In this document: piece by piece, positions 21,659 to 35,559 of the stretch
Position numbering within the stretch: the first letter of the stretch is position 1
How the letters are laid out: every line of letters starts with the position of its first letter
From: Symsagittifera roscoffensis
Taxonomy: Eukaryota > Xenacoelomorpha > Acoela > Convolutidae
Assembly (NCBI RefSeq): GCF_963678635.1
Contig: NW_026970820.1
Location: 2,396,988 to 2,460,987 of the forward strand
Direction of reading: 5' to 3'
DNA: 64,000 nucleotides
Notes under the pieces: generated by a model
Databases searched by the model: none
Told to the model about the DNA's origin: nothing
The model's input: only the letters and a program-made list of their open reading frames with translations
Program-made: the position numbers and the translations under genes

Positions 21659-24600
21659 AAATTGTACCATGGACAAAAATCTGAAAAAACTTCAAAAATT
21701 TGATCATGGATATGAGTATTAAAAATGGCTGAATAAGAGCAACTTCAGCTCCAGAGAAATATTATCTCAATCATTACAAGGAAACTGACACACGAAATAT
21801 TGAGGCTTTTCAAACTTTTTGCCTACCTAAGCTTCCTAATCTTCCCTATCAACCACTAAAAATCCAAAACTCAGTTCGAGCCTATTTTTCCAAAATTTTG
21901 CAAGTTGAACGGAAGTTTGATCTAGTTTTATTTTTTTAAAGATACAACTTTGAATTTCAAATATATTCTAATGAATTGAAAATGAATTTATTTCAACTTA
22001 TGTTTCTGAAACAGACCGACAAATTTTCCCAGAATGTCATGTTTTATAAGCAACTTAAAAGTATTAGATAAAAAATCATCAATCAATTTCAAGGAAAAAG
22101 ATAAAGTCAACTGATATTTTGAATAACTACATTTTCAATGACAAGAAAAAACATCATTTAAACCACTTAAAATATTTTGTCAAATATATATATATCAGTA
22201 CTTGGCTGAACGTTTTAGTACATAGTATTTTGGAACATCCAATTATATAGCTGCAGCGTTATAAAACTTTGAATAAATGAAAAAATGAATATATATCAAA
22301 AGAAAACAACCTTAAATTGAAAAACTCATGTTTTGAGCTTAATTTCTGATATCTATCTGATTTAAATAATGGTGAAAACTTTCAAATAATTTTCGTTTGA
22401 CATAAAATTTAACAATTAAAAAACATTTTCAATACTTTGTTTTCAATTGAGAAATGGTTTCAATTGCGGAAAACAACCTTCATGTTCGATAGTCCTAACA
22501 AAAAATTCTTATTTAAAAAGTTGTGGAAAAACATTTGATCGCCTTATTCCACTTTTACTGCCTAATTTTAAGTTAAAGATTTAGTATAATGTATGTATAC
22601 CCATTCTAATGGTTTTCAACAGCATATGTTGTGTATATACTTGTTATGTTTGAAGAACCATTGCTGCATTTTTTTAAAACAGATTTAAGCAAGCCAAAGC
22701 TGCAAATATCATTAACTGCGCTACACAACATTTAATTTACTACACTTAGATCCGCTGAAATTATGTTAAAATAGAGTAAATTTCAAGTCACAAATGGTAG
22801 GTTGTTTTTTATTTACCTAATGACTTAATTTTTAAAACTACCTTTTAATTTGATTGGATAATTTATGATAAAAAATACTTTAAAAATGTAGAAATTGTCG
22901 CGAGAAAATTAAGTTTTTCACAAAATTTAGATTATAGATTAGAAACCGTATCATAATTGATAAGGCTAGTTGATACTATTGGTTTTTTTTAACAAGAGAT
23001 AATCAATGGTTTAGAAAAAGTTAAAAGGCAGAGACAATTCTTTCTTGAACCCATGATGGTCTTGTTATAGTAGGGCATTTTTTAGGTAAATATTATACCG
23101 CCCCTCAAATACTTTGTTTTTATCAGTTTCTAGAAACATTATGTAAACCTTGTAGCCTGTTTAAATCTATTTATTTTATCAAATGATCAATATTTATTTT
23201 GAGGCATCTTTTTTGCGAGATACGATGAACATACTTCAGAGGAAATTCGAGCATCAAAAAAACTAACGTCATATAGTAAAATTCAAAAGCTTCACCGGCA
23301 AAACAAACCAAAAACGCGTAATATTCAGCTGAAAAAAAAAACTGTGTAACTTCTCAGCATATTTACAACATGGTTGTTTTTTGTTTTTACCTTTCTTAGA
23401 AAAAAATAGAATCATTTACGTATACGTGTATTTTTTTATGCTGTCAATACTTTTTGAGAATAAAAAAAAAATTACGTAAAAAAATCTCTTGCAAATGAGC
23501 ACTAAGTTCTTAAAGGGATACATGTACAAAAGAATGGGAAGAGTTTTGAAGATTCATAGGTAAAAACCTACGGGTTACAAGAGTACCTTGTATACATGCA
23601 TTAACTTTTCTTTTCAAAAACATAAACAAATCTTGCATCTTTGTTATATTATAGCACAATGTCACTCATTTTTGCTTATGTTTCTTGTTTTTGCAAATTA
23701 ACAAAGAAATTGTCCTCTAAAAACTGTGAAACAAGCGGTCAAATAAAACTTTTTTAAAATAATTTTTCCTTAATGTATTTCAAAATCGGGGCATTGGTTG
23801 AAAGAATCTTAAAAACTTTTTTATAAGTCTGTTTTTGGTTAACTAGAAGTCGTCGCAAGTTCTCAAAAGAGAAGTTAGTTTATACTTATTTTACCAATTT
23901 CAAAAATTTTTTATGTTTAACGACAATAATTATGGCTACAGGCTTGTAATTTTGCTTAATTTTTGTTTGATTTTACAAAGGGCAAAAAAAAAGTTAAATC
24001 ATAGTCTATATGCAAACCAAAAGCAAAACAAAAATCTGATAAAAAGTTTTGATCAGTAAAGAACGGCCGAATCTGTGAGTTTTCTGGTTTAAAAAAGGAG
24101 AAAAACATATATCTAATAAAGAAAACTTAAAATGAAGAAATTGTGTTTTGAATTGATATGGTTGTGTTACCTCAAAAGTCAAACAGGAAATCTTTGTTGT
24201 TTAAGAATACTAAAGTATTTCCAACGGAAAGCTTACCTCTGATCACCTAAAACACTACCAGTTATCAAGGAATAGAATAGTAGTTATTAGTTTTATATGT
24301 AGTACTGAGTAATCAAGGCGCAATTTTTTCGTTTCTTCAAAGACAACCACATTGTTTTTTTTGCTACAATTCAGCCTAATTGCTATCAAAAACAAATCAT
24401 TGTCTCTTATAACAATTGCAGGAGTGCTCTTGAGACATTAACAGTCTTGATAAACTGTTTCTGAAATTGATACTTGAAAAAAAAAAATAAAAAAAATTGA
24501 AAAAAAAAACTAATTTTCTGCAATAAGCCATCGTGAAAGGTGCTTCCACAAATAGTTATATAAATTTTCACGTTATTAAGAAACAGTTTATCATATATCA

Positions 24601-24872
24601 ACGTTTTTGACTATTCTCGCGGTATATACACCCTAAAACATCTTAAAAACTGTCTTCAAAACAAAAATTTTGGTGTTTTTATTGAAAAACGCCCTTTCGA
24701 GTACACCCTTGGACATGCTGAGTGAGAACGAAATCACTTAGCGACATCGGATTTCTTGCACTGTAGAAGGCAGACTCAGCACTATATAAATCACACGGAA
24801 AACTTTTGGACTCCCTTTTGAAGTTTCCCGCCACATCGAAAGAGGGCGTTTTTTTGCGAAAAAAGTCGAAAA

Positions 24873-25210
24873 ATTCATTTTTGGCGGGGAAATATTCAAA
24901 AATTTCAAAAAAAAATTAAACCTATAAATAACGGTTTCCAACTAATGTTTGCACGATAAACATTTTTGTCTTTCATGTATATGGCAAAATTCTGGTGGGA
25001 ACATTAAAAAATTGAAAATTTTTGCTAAAAAAATCGAAAAATTCATTTTTGGCGGGAAAATTTTCCAAAATTTAAAAAATGAAGTAAACCTATAAATGAC
25101 GGTTTTCGACTAATGTTGGAATGCTTAACATTTTTGTCCTTCATGTATATGGCAAAATTCTGGCGGGAACATTGAGAACTTGAAAATTTGACAAAAATTT
25201 TTCACGAAAA
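24873..25210 (+). repeat. Duplicated AT-rich block of about 168 bp near the class F 3' end
   Basis: ATTCATTTTTGGCGGG starts near 24873 and again near 25041. Each is followed by ACCTATAAATAACGG-type sequence, TTCATGTATATGGCAAAATT and GCGGGAACATT. The same pair is present in units 13 and 14. The block has phased A and T clusters. Confidence 0.7.
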
Positions 25211-25577
25211 AATCAAAAAATCTCAAAATTTTATTTTTCACAGAAATCAATAAATTAGCCCATTGGCACTTTCTAATAGTGCCCTTTCTTCGGCCTCACC
25301 ACACGCTACGTCGAATTTCCAATAAAAACGGAGTTATAGGGTATTTTTTACGAAAAAATGCATTTTTGCCCGATTTTGCCCCCAAAAAGGGCGTGTTTGG
25401 TCAACAAAGGGTGTAAATCTTAAAATGTGTGAGAAGAATTATCTTATTTTCTCATCAATTCATGGCTGCATGCAAAAATTCAGCAATTTTCAAGGGGCCA
25501 GTTTTGAGATCGTTCCGCAATATGTGACATTTCGCTATATAGCTTTGTTCCCTAACCCCTACCCATTGGAAAATACA

Positions 25578-25607
25578 GCGCGCCGGAGGGGCCCTCCCCT
25601 GGCGCGC
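25578..25607 (+). other. Hairpin 3, tail type f (class F)
   Basis: GCGCGCC pairs with GGCGCGC (7 bp), then GG is bulged on the left, then AGGGG pairs with CCCCT over a CCCT loop. It is identical in units 13 and 14 and is the most GC-rich stretch of the F unit. Confidence 0.8.
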
Positions 25608-25640
25608 AAAAAATGCGGAACAAAGTTCTCGACCACCTAG

Positions 25641-28600
25641 GGGGCAGGGTAGGGCCTTTTTTTCGTGTTTGGTGGTATAGTTGGCCTGAGGCCATATAAT
25701 GCGCACTCTACGCACTCGCAAAACGGAGCACCCTTCGGGTGCTCCCGTTTTACTCGGCCAGCCTAATTAGTATAATTTAACATGAACCTGAAGAATTCAC
25801 ACAAAAAATTAAATTGAAAAAAAAAACAAATCTTAAAATTGAAAAAATTGAACTTTTTTTCAACTCAAGTTGTTATCTCAAAGCAACAAACCTCAGCTAT
25901 TGCTACATCTACGTTCTTTCAAAAAAAACCAACTCTTTTATCTGATGCTGGTTGTGTTTTGTTTTATCAGCCACTGAAAATACCATTTAGTTTTTCACGA
26001 AGATTGATAATAATTTTATTGGTTCACGGCTTCACGTTTTTTTTAAACAGTTTTGACTCGAAACAAATTTGAACAAAAACATTTCTAGAAAACACGTTCG
26101 TTTATGTTCTCATGTAGATATATCCAAACCATTTTATTACGTTTTTGGAGCAAACTGCGAAATTTTCTGACAGTTTGTTTTTCGCAATACCTTTAATTCA
26201 GTTTGCTGTTTGTTTCTTTTTTTTTCTTAAATTGCATGTGGTTCAGTTTGTTATATAATTTATCACAAATTCTGTTCGTTTGGAAAACCATGAAATGTTT
26301 ATTTACGAACTAAGTGCTTAGATTGAAACTTTAGCAAGTAGAAGTTGTACATTTTTCAACTTTTCTTGTAGAAGAGAAAGAATTTTTGAACACAAACACA
26401 TGGTCTTTTACAAGTTAAAATATTCCGGAAATTTCTTTTGGTTTATTATAAATTTTAAAAATTTGTGAACGTAATTTGCTTGACTTATCTCAGTTAGATA
26501 ACAACAAATTTAATACTTCAAAACATTTTTTATTTTTTCATCATCAAAAAACACAAAAGTGAAAAAAAAAGAAAAACAAACCTAATTTGGTTTTGTTTAA
26601 AAACAAAACCAAATTAGGAAATTGTACCATGGACAAAAATCTGAAAAAACTTCAAAATTTTGATCATGGATATGAGTATTAAAAATGGCTGAATAAGAGC
26701 AACTTCAGCTCCAGAGAAATATTATCTCAATCATTACAAGGAAACTGACACACGAAATATTGAGGCTTTTCAAACATTTTGCCTACCTAAGCTTCCTAAT
26801 CTTCTCTATGAATCACTAAAAATCCAAAACTCAATTCGAGCCTATTTTTCCAAAATTTTGCAAGTTTAACGGAAATTTGATCTAGTTCTATTTTTTTAAA
26901 GATACAACTTTGAATTTCAAATATATTCTAATGAATTGAAAATGAATTTATTTCAACTTCTGTTTCTGAAACAGACCGACAAATTTTCCCAGAATGTCAT
27001 GTTTTATAAGCAACTTAAAAGCATTAGATAAAAAATCATCAATCAATTTCAAGGAAAAATTAAAGTCAACTGATATTTTGAATAACTACATTTTCAATGA
27101 CAAGAAAAAACATCATTTAAACCATTTAAAATATTTTGTCAAATATATATATATCAGTACTTTATGACTTGGCTGAACGTTTTAGCACATAGTATTTTGG
27201 AACATCCAATTATATAGCTGCTGCGTTATAAAACTTTGAATAAATGAAAAAATGAATATATATCAAAAGAAAACAACCTTAAATTGAAAAACTCATGTTT
27301 TGAGCCTAATTTCTGATATCTATCTGATTTAAATAATGGTGAAAACTTTCAAATAATTTTCGTTTGACTTAAAATTTAACAGTTAAAAAACATTTTCAAT
27401 ACTTTGTTTTCAATTGAGAAATGGTTTCAATTGCGGAAAACAACCTTCATGTTCGATAGTCCTAACAAAAAATTCTTATTTAAAAAGTTGTGGAAAAACA
27501 TTTGATCGCCTTATTTCACTTTTACTGCTTAATTTTAAGTTAAATATTTAGTATAATGTATGTATACCCATTCTAATGGTTTTCAACAGCATATGTTGTG
27601 TATATACTTGCTATGTTTGAAGAACCATTGCTGCATTTTTTTTAAAAAAATTTAAGCTAGCCAAAGCTGCCAATATCATTAACTGCGCTACACAACATTT
27701 AATTTACTACACTTAGATCCGCTGAAATTATGTTAAAATAGAGTAAATTTCAAGTCACAAATTGTAGGTTGTATTTTATTTACCTAATGACTTAATTTTT
27801 AAAACTACCTTTTAATTTGATTGGATAATTTTTGATAAAAAATACTTTAAAAATGTAGAAATTGTCGCGAGAAAATTAAGTTTTTCACAAAAATTAGATT
27901 ATAGATTAGAAACCGTATCATAATTGATAAGGCTAGTTGATTTTATTGGTTTTTTTTAACAAGAGATAATCAATGGTTTAGAAAAAGTTAAAAGGCAGAG
28001 ACAATTCTTTCTTGAACCCATGATAGTCTTGTTATAGTAGGGCATTTTTTAGGTAAATATTATACCGCCCCTCAAATACTTTGTTTTTATCAGTTTCTAG
28101 AAACATTATGTAAACCTTGTAGCCTGTTTAAATCTATTTAGTTTATCAAACGATCAATATTTATTTTGAGGCATGTTTTTTGCGAGATACGATGAACATA
28201 CTTCAGAGGAAATTCGAGCATCAAAAAAACTAACGTCATATAGTAAAATTCAAAAGCTTCACCGGCAAAACAAACCAAAAACGCGTAAAATTCAGCTGAA
28301 AAAAAAACAGTGTAACTTCTCAGCATATTTACAACATGGTTGTTTTTTGGTTTTACCGTCTTAGAAAAAAATAGAATCAATTACAAATACGTGTATTTTT
28401 TTATGCTGTCAATACTTTTTGAGAATGGAAAATAATTACGTAAAAAAATCTTTTGCAAATGAGCACTAAGTTCTTAAAGGGATACATGTACAAAAGAATG
28501 GGAAGAGTTTTGAAGATTCATAGGTAAAAACGTACGGGTTACAAGAGTACCTTGTATACAAGCATTAACTTTTCTTTTCAAAGACATAAACAAATCTTGC

Positions 28601-30601
28601 ATCTTTGTTATATTATAGCACAATGTCACTCATTTTTGCTTATGTTTTTTGTTTTTTGCAAATGAACAAGGAAATTGTCCTCTAAAAACTGTGAAACAAG
28701 CGGTCAAATAAAACTTTTTAAAAATAATTTTTCCTTAATGTATTTCAAAATCGGGGCATTGGTTGAAAGAATCTTAAAAACATTTTTATAAGTCTATTTT
28801 TGGTTAACTAGAAGTCGTCGCAAATTCTCAAAAGAGAAGTTAGTTTATACTTATTTTACCAATTTCAAAAATTTTTTATGTTTAACGACAATAATTATGG
28901 CTACAGGCTTGTAATTTTGCTTAATTTATGTTTGATTTTATTAAGGGCAAAAAAAAGTTAAATCATAGTCTATATGCAAACCAAAAGCAAAACAAAAATC
29001 TGATAAAAAGTTTTGATCAGTAAAGAACGGCCGAATTTGTGAGTTTTCTGGTTTAAAAAGGAGAAAAACATATATCTAATAAAGAAAACTTAAAATGAAG
29101 AAATTGTGTTTTGAATTGATATGGATGTGTTACCTCAAAAGTCAAACAGGAAATCTTTGTTGTTTAAGAATACTAAAGTATTTCAAATGAAAAGCTTACC
29201 TCTGATCACATAAAACACTACCAGTTATCAAGGAATAGAATAGTAGTTATTAGTTTTATATTGTAGTACTGAGTAATCAAGGCGCAATTTTTTCGTTTCT
29301 TCAAAGACAACCACATTGTTTTTTTTACTACAATTCAGCCTAATTGCTATCAAAAACAAATCATTGTCTCTTATAACAATTGCAGGAGTGTTTTTGAGAC
29401 ATTAACAGTCTGGCTAAATTGTTTCTGAAATTGATACTTAAAAAAAAAGAAAAAAAAATTGAAAAAAAAACTACTTTTCTGCAATAAGCCATCCTGAAAG
29501 GTGCTTCCACAAATAGTTTTATAAATTTTCACGTTATTAAGAAACATTTTATCATATATCAACGTTTTTGACTATTCTCGCGGTATATACACCCTAAAAC
29601 ATCATAAAAACTGTCTTCAAAACAAAAATTTTGGTGTTTTTATTGAAAAACGCCCGTTCGAGCACACCCTTGGACATGCTGAGTGAGAACGAAATCACTT
29701 AGCGACCTCGGATTTTTTGCACTGTAGAAGGCAAATTCAGCACTATATAAATCACACGGAAAACTTTTGAACTCCCTTTTGAAGTTTCCCGCCACATCGA
29801 AAGAGGGCGTTTTTTTGCGAAAAAAATCGAAAAATTCATTTTTGGCGGGGAAATTTTCAAAATTTTTTAAAATAAAGTAAACCTATAAGTAACGGTTTCC
29901 AACTAATGTTGGCACGATAAACATTTTTGTCCTTCATGTATATGGCAAAATTCTGGTGGGAACATTAAAAAATTGAAAATTTTTGCGAAAAAAATCGAAA
30001 AATTCGTTTTTGGCGGGAAAATTTTCAAAAATTTTAAAAATAAAGTAAACCTATAAAAGACGGTTTCCGACTAATGTTGGCACGATAAACATTTTTGTCC
30101 TTCATGTATATGGCAAAATTATGGCGGGAACATTGAGAACTTGAAAATTTGACAAAATTTTTTCACGAAAAATTCAAAAAATCTCAAAGTTTTATTTTTC
30201 ACAGAAATCAACAAATTAGCCCATTGGCACCCTCTAATAGTGCCCGTTCATCGGCCTCAAGATATGCTACGTCAAATTCCCAATAAAAACGGAGTTATAG
30301 GGTGTTTTTTACGAAAAAATGCATTTTTGCCCGATTTTGCCCCCAAAAAGGGCGTGTTTGGTCAACAAAGGGTGTAAATCTTAAAAAGTGTCAGAAGGAT
30401 TATCTCATTTTCTCATCAATTCATGGCTGCATGCAAAAATTCAGCAATTTTCAAGGGGCCAATTTTGAGATCGTTCCGCAATATGTGACATTTCGCTATA
30501 TAGCTTTGTTCCCTAACCCCTACCCATTGGAAAATACAGCGCGCCGGAGGGGCCCTCCCCTGGCGCGCAAAAAATGCGGAACAAAGTTCTCGACCACCTA
30601 G
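25641..30601 (+). repeat. Unit 13, class F (4961 bp)
   Basis: This is a near-identical copy of unit 12 from hairpin 1 onward. Hairpin 1 is at 25726-25744, the palindrome at 26581-26618, GCATGC at 30429-30434 and hairpin 3 at 30539-30568. An 80-codon minus frame and a 63-codon plus frame overlap at 28138-28380. Unit 12 breaks the plus frame with a TAA, so I leave both uncalled. Confidence 0.86.
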
Positions 30602-33600
30602 GGGGCAGGGTAGGGCCTTTTTTTCGTGTTTGGTGGTATAGTTGGCCTGAGGCCATATAATGCGCACTCTACGCACTCGCAAAACGGAGCACCCTTCGGG
30701 TGCTCCCGTTTTACTCGGCCAGCCTAATTAGTATAATTTAACATGAACCTGAAGAATTCACACAAAAAATTAAATTGAATAAAAAACAAATCTTAAAATT
30801 GAAAAACGTTTTTTTTTTTCAACTCAAGTCGTTATCTCAAAGCAACAAACCTCAGCTAGCGCTACATCTACGTTCTTTCAAAAAAAAACCAACTCTTTTA
30901 TCTGATGCTGGTTGTGTTTTGTTTTGTCAGCCACTGAAAATACCATTTAGTTTTTCACGAAGATTGATAATATTTTTATTGGTTCACGGCTTCACGTTTT
31001 TTTAAAACAGTTTTGACTCGAAACAAATTTGAACAAAAACATTTCTAGAAAACACGTTCGTTTATGTTCTCATGTAGATATATCCAAACCATTTTATTAC
31101 GTTTTTGGAGCAAACTGCGAAATTTTCTGACAATTTGTTTTTCGCAATACCTTTAATTCAGTTTGCTGTTTGTTTCTTTTTTTTCTTAAATTGCATGTGG
31201 TTCAGTTTGTTATATAAATTATCACAAATTTTGTTCGTTTGGAACACCATGAAAGGTTTATTTACGAACTAAGTGCTTAGATTGAAACTTTAGCAAGTAG
31301 AAGTTGTACATTTTTCAACTTTTCTTGTAGAAGAGGAAGAATTTTTGAACACAAACACATGGTCTTTTACAAGTTAAAATATTCCGGAAATTTCTTTTGG
31401 TTTATTATAAATTTTCAAAAACTTGTGAACGTAGTTTGCTTGACTTATTTCAGTTAGATAACAACAAATTTAATACTTCAAAACATTTTTATTTTTTTTC
31501 ATCATCAAAAAACACAAAAGTGAAAAAAAAAAGAAAAACAAACCTAATTTGGTTTTGTTTAAAAACAAAACCAAATTAGGCAATTGTACCATGGACAAAA
31601 ATCTGAAAAAACTTCAAAATTTTTATCATGGTTATGAGTATTAAAAATGGCTGAATAAGAGCAACTTCAGCTCCAGAGAAATATTATCTCAATCATTACA
31701 AGGAAACTGACACACGAAATATTGAGGCTTTTCAAACTTTTTGCCTTACCTAAGCTTCCTAATCTTCCCTATCAATCACTAAAGATCCAAAACTCAATTC
31801 GAGCCTATTTTTCCAAAATTTTGCAAGTTGAACGGAAATTTGATCTAGTTTTATTTTTTTAAAGATACAACTTTAAATTTCAAATATATTCTATTGAATT
31901 GAAAATGAATATATTTCAATTTATGTTTCTGTAACAGACCAACAAATATTCCCAGAATGTCATGTTTTTTAAGCAACTTAAAAGAATTAGATAAAAAATC
32001 ATTGATCAATTTCAAGGAAAAATTAAAGTCAACTGATATTTTGAATAATTACATTTTCAATGACAAGAAAAAACATCATTTAAACCACTTAAAATATTTT
32101 GTCAAATATATATATATCAGTACTTTATGACTTGGCTGAACGTTTTAGTACATAGTATTTTGGAACATCCAATTATATAGCTGCTGCGTTATAAAACTTT
32201 GAATAAATGAAAAAATGAATATATATCAAAAGAAAACAACCTTAAATTGAAAAACTCATGTTTTGAGCTTAATTTCTGATATCTATCTGATTTAGATAAT
32301 GGTGAAAACTTTCAAATAATTTTCGTTTGACTTAAAATTTAACAGTTAAAAAACATTTTCAATACTTTGTTTTCAATTGAGAAATGGTTTCAATTGCGGA
32401 AAACAACCTTCATGTTCGATAGTCCTAACAAAAAATTCTTATTTAAAAAGTTGTGGAAAAACATTTGATCGCCTTATTTCACTTTTACTGCCTAATTTTA
32501 AGTTAAATATTTAGTATAATGTATGTATACCCATTCTAATGGTTTTCAACAGCATATGTTGTGTATATACTTGCTATGTTTGAAGAACCATTGCTGCATT
32601 TTAAAAAAAAATATTTAAGCTAGCCAAAGCTGCCAATATCATTAACTGCGCTACACAACATTTAATTTACTACACTTAGATCCGCTGAAATTATGTTAAA
32701 ATAGAGTAAATTTCAAGTCACAAATTGTAGGTTGTATTTTATTTACCTAATGACTTAATTTTTAAAACTACCTTTTAATTTGATTGGATAATTTTTGATA
32801 AAAAATACTTTAAAAATGTAGAAACTGTCGCGAGAAAATTAAGTTTTTCACAAAATTTAGATTATAGATTAGAAACCGTATCATAATTGATAAGGCTAGT
32901 TGATACTATTGGTTTTTTTTTAACAAGAGATAATCAATGGTTTAGAAAAAGTTAAAAGGCAGAGACAATTCTTTCTTGAACCCATGATAGTCTTGTTATA
33001 GTAGGGCATTTTTTAGGTAAATATTATACCGCCCCTCAAATACTTTGTTTTTATCAGTTTCTAGAAAAATTATGTAAGCCTGTTTAAATCTATTTATTTT
33101 ATCAAACGATCAATATTTATTTTGAGGCATGTTTTTTGCGAGATACAATGAACATACTTCAGAGGAAATTCGAGCATCAAAAAAACTAACGTCATATAGT
33201 AAAATTCAAAAGCTTCACCGGCAAAACAAACCAAAAACGCGTAAAATTCAGCTGAAAAAAAACAGTGTAACTTCTCAGCATATTTACAACATGGTTGTTT
33301 TTTGGTTTTACCGTCTTAGAAAAAAATAGAATCAATTACAAATATGTGTATTTTTTTATGCTGTCAATACTTTTTGAGAATGGAAAAAAACTACGTAAAA
33401 AAATCTCTTGCAAATGAGCACTTAGTTCTTAAAGGGATACATGTACAAAAGAATGGGAAGAGTTTTGAAGATTCATAGGTAAAAACCTACGGGTTACAAG
33501 AGTACCTTGTATACATGCATTAACTTTTCTTTTCAAAGACATAAACAAATCTTGCATCTTTGTTATATTATAGCACAATGTCACTCATTTTTGCTTATGT

Positions 33601-35559
33601 TTTTTGTTTTTGCAAATGAACAAAGAAATTGTCCTCTAAAAACTGTGAAACAAGCGGTCAAATAAAACTTTTTAAAAATAATTTTTCCTTAATGTATTTC
33701 AAAATCGGGGCATTGGTTGAAAGAATCTTAAAAACTTTTTTATAAGTCTATTTTTGGTTAACTAGAAGTCGTCGCAAATTCTCAAAAGAGAAGTTAGTTT
33801 ATACTTATTTTACCAATTTCAAAAATCTTTTATGTTTAACGACAATAATTATGGCTACATGCTTGTAATTTTGCTTAATTTATGTTTGATTTTACTAAGG
33901 GCAAAAAAAAGTTAAATCATAGTCTATATGCAAACCAAAAGCAAAACAAAAATCTGATAAAAAGTTTTGATCAGTAAAGAACGGCCGAATCTGTGAGTTT
34001 TCTGGTTTAAAAAGGAGAAAAACATATATCTAATAAAGAAAACTTAAAATGAAGAAATTGTGTTTTGAATTGATATGGATGTGTTACCTCAAAAGTCAAA
34101 CAGGAAATCTTTGTTGTTTAAGAATACTAAAGTATTTCAAACGGAAAGCTTACCTCTGATCACATAAAAAACTACCAGTTATCAAGGAATAGAATAGTAG
34201 TTATTAGTTTTATATTGTAGTACTGAGTAATCAAGGCGCAATTTTTTCCTTTCTTCAAAGACAACCACATTGTTTTTTTTGCTACAATTCAGCCTAATTG
34301 CTATCAAAAACAAATCATTGTCTCTTATAACAATTGCAGGAGTGTTTTTGAGACATTAACAGTCTGGATAAACTGTTTCTGAAATTGATACTTGAAAAAA
34401 AAAAGAAAAAAAAATTGAAAAAAAAAACTAATTTTCTGCAATAAGCCATCCTGAAAGGTGCTTCCACAAATAGTTATATAAATTTTCACGTTATTAAGAA
34501 ACAGTTTATCATATATCAACGTTTTTGACTATTCTCGCGGTATATACACCCTAAAACATCATAAAAACTGTCTTCAAAACAAAAATTTTGGTGTTTTTAT
34601 TGAAAAACGCCCTTTCGAGCACACCCTTGGACATGCTGAGTGAGAACGAAATCACTTAGCGACCTCGGATTTCTTGCACTGTAGAAGGCAAACTCAGCCG
34701 TATATAAATCACACGGAAAACTTTTGAACTCCCTTTTGAAGTTTCCCGCCACATCGAAAGAGGGCGTTTTTTTGAGAAAAAAATCGAAAAATTCATTTTT
34801 GGCGGGGAAATTTTCAAAAATTTCAAAAGAAAAAGTAAACCTATAAATAACGGTTTCCAACTAATGTTGGCACGATAAACATTTTTGCCCTTCATGTATA
34901 TGGCAAAATTCTGGTGGGAACATAAAAAAATTGAAAATTTTTGCTAAAAAAATCGAAAAATTCATTTTTGGCGGGAAAATTTTCCAAAATTTTGAAAATA
35001 AAGTAAATCTATAAATGACGGTTTTCGACTAATGTTGGAATGCTTAACATTTTTGTCCTTCATGTATATGGCAAAATTCTGGCGGGAACATTGAGAACTT
35101 GAAAATTTGACAAAAATTTTTCACGAAAAAATCAAAAAATATCAAAATTTTATTTTTCACAGAAATCAACAAATTAGCCCATTGGCACTCTCTAACAGTG
35201 CCCTTTCATCGACCTCATCACACGCTACGTCGAATTCCCAATAAAAACGGAGTTATAGGGTATTTTTTACGAAAAAATGCATTTTTGCCCGATTTTGCCC
35301 CCAAAAAGGGCGTGTTTGGTCAACAATGGGTGTAAATCTTAAAAAGTGTCAGAAGGATTATCTTATTTTCTCATCAATTCATGGCTGCATGCAAAAATTC
35401 AGCAATTTTCAAGGGGCCAATTTTGAGATCGTTCCGCAATATGTGACATTTCGCTATATAGCTTTGTTCCCTAACCCCTACCCATTGGAAAATACAGCGC
35501 GCCGGAGGGGCCCTCCCCTGGCGCGCAAAAAATGCGGAACAAAGTTCTCGACCACCTAG
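30602..35559 (+). repeat. Unit 14, class F (4958 bp)
   Basis: This is the third F copy, nearly identical to unit 13. Hairpin 1 is at 30687-30705, the palindrome at 31543-31580, GCATGC at 35387-35392 and hairpin 3 at 35497-35526. The three F units differ by only a few bases in length (4962, 4961, 4958), mostly in A/T runs, consistent with recent tandem amplification. Confidence 0.86.

Larger units (their letters stand above)
20679..25640 (+). repeat. Unit 12, class F (4962 bp)
   Basis: The leader starts AAAATCAGGGTGGGGCC, unlike GGGGCAGGGTAGGGCC in units 13 and 14, then converges on GGTGGTATAGTTGGCCTGAG. Hairpin 1 is at 20766-20784, extended by AAAACG/CGTTTT (20760-20791). A 38-bp perfect palindrome lies at 21621-21658. 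The body of about 3 kb shows no gene. Near the 3' end a stretch of about 168 bp is duplicated (near 24873 and 25041). GCATGC is at 25468-25473 and hairpin 3 at 25578-25607. Confidence 0.85.

Noticed and set aside
22190..22198. Short TA-rich runs and TATA-like strings (for example near 22190 and 15025) as promoters
   Set aside because: Such strings are expected often in DNA this AT-rich, and no start site or gene lies nearby.
25455..25721. 88-codon minus frame (and plus-strand partner) repeated in units 12-14
   Set aside because: Both strands are open over the same GC-rich terminus and the frame runs through hairpin 3 into the next leader. Recurrence follows from near-identical copies, not from coding constraint.
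28173..28364. Plus-strand 63-codon frame in class F starting MFFARY
   Set aside because: Unit 12 has a TAA inside the matching stretch and unit 14 shifts frame in an A-run. It is too short and unsupported.
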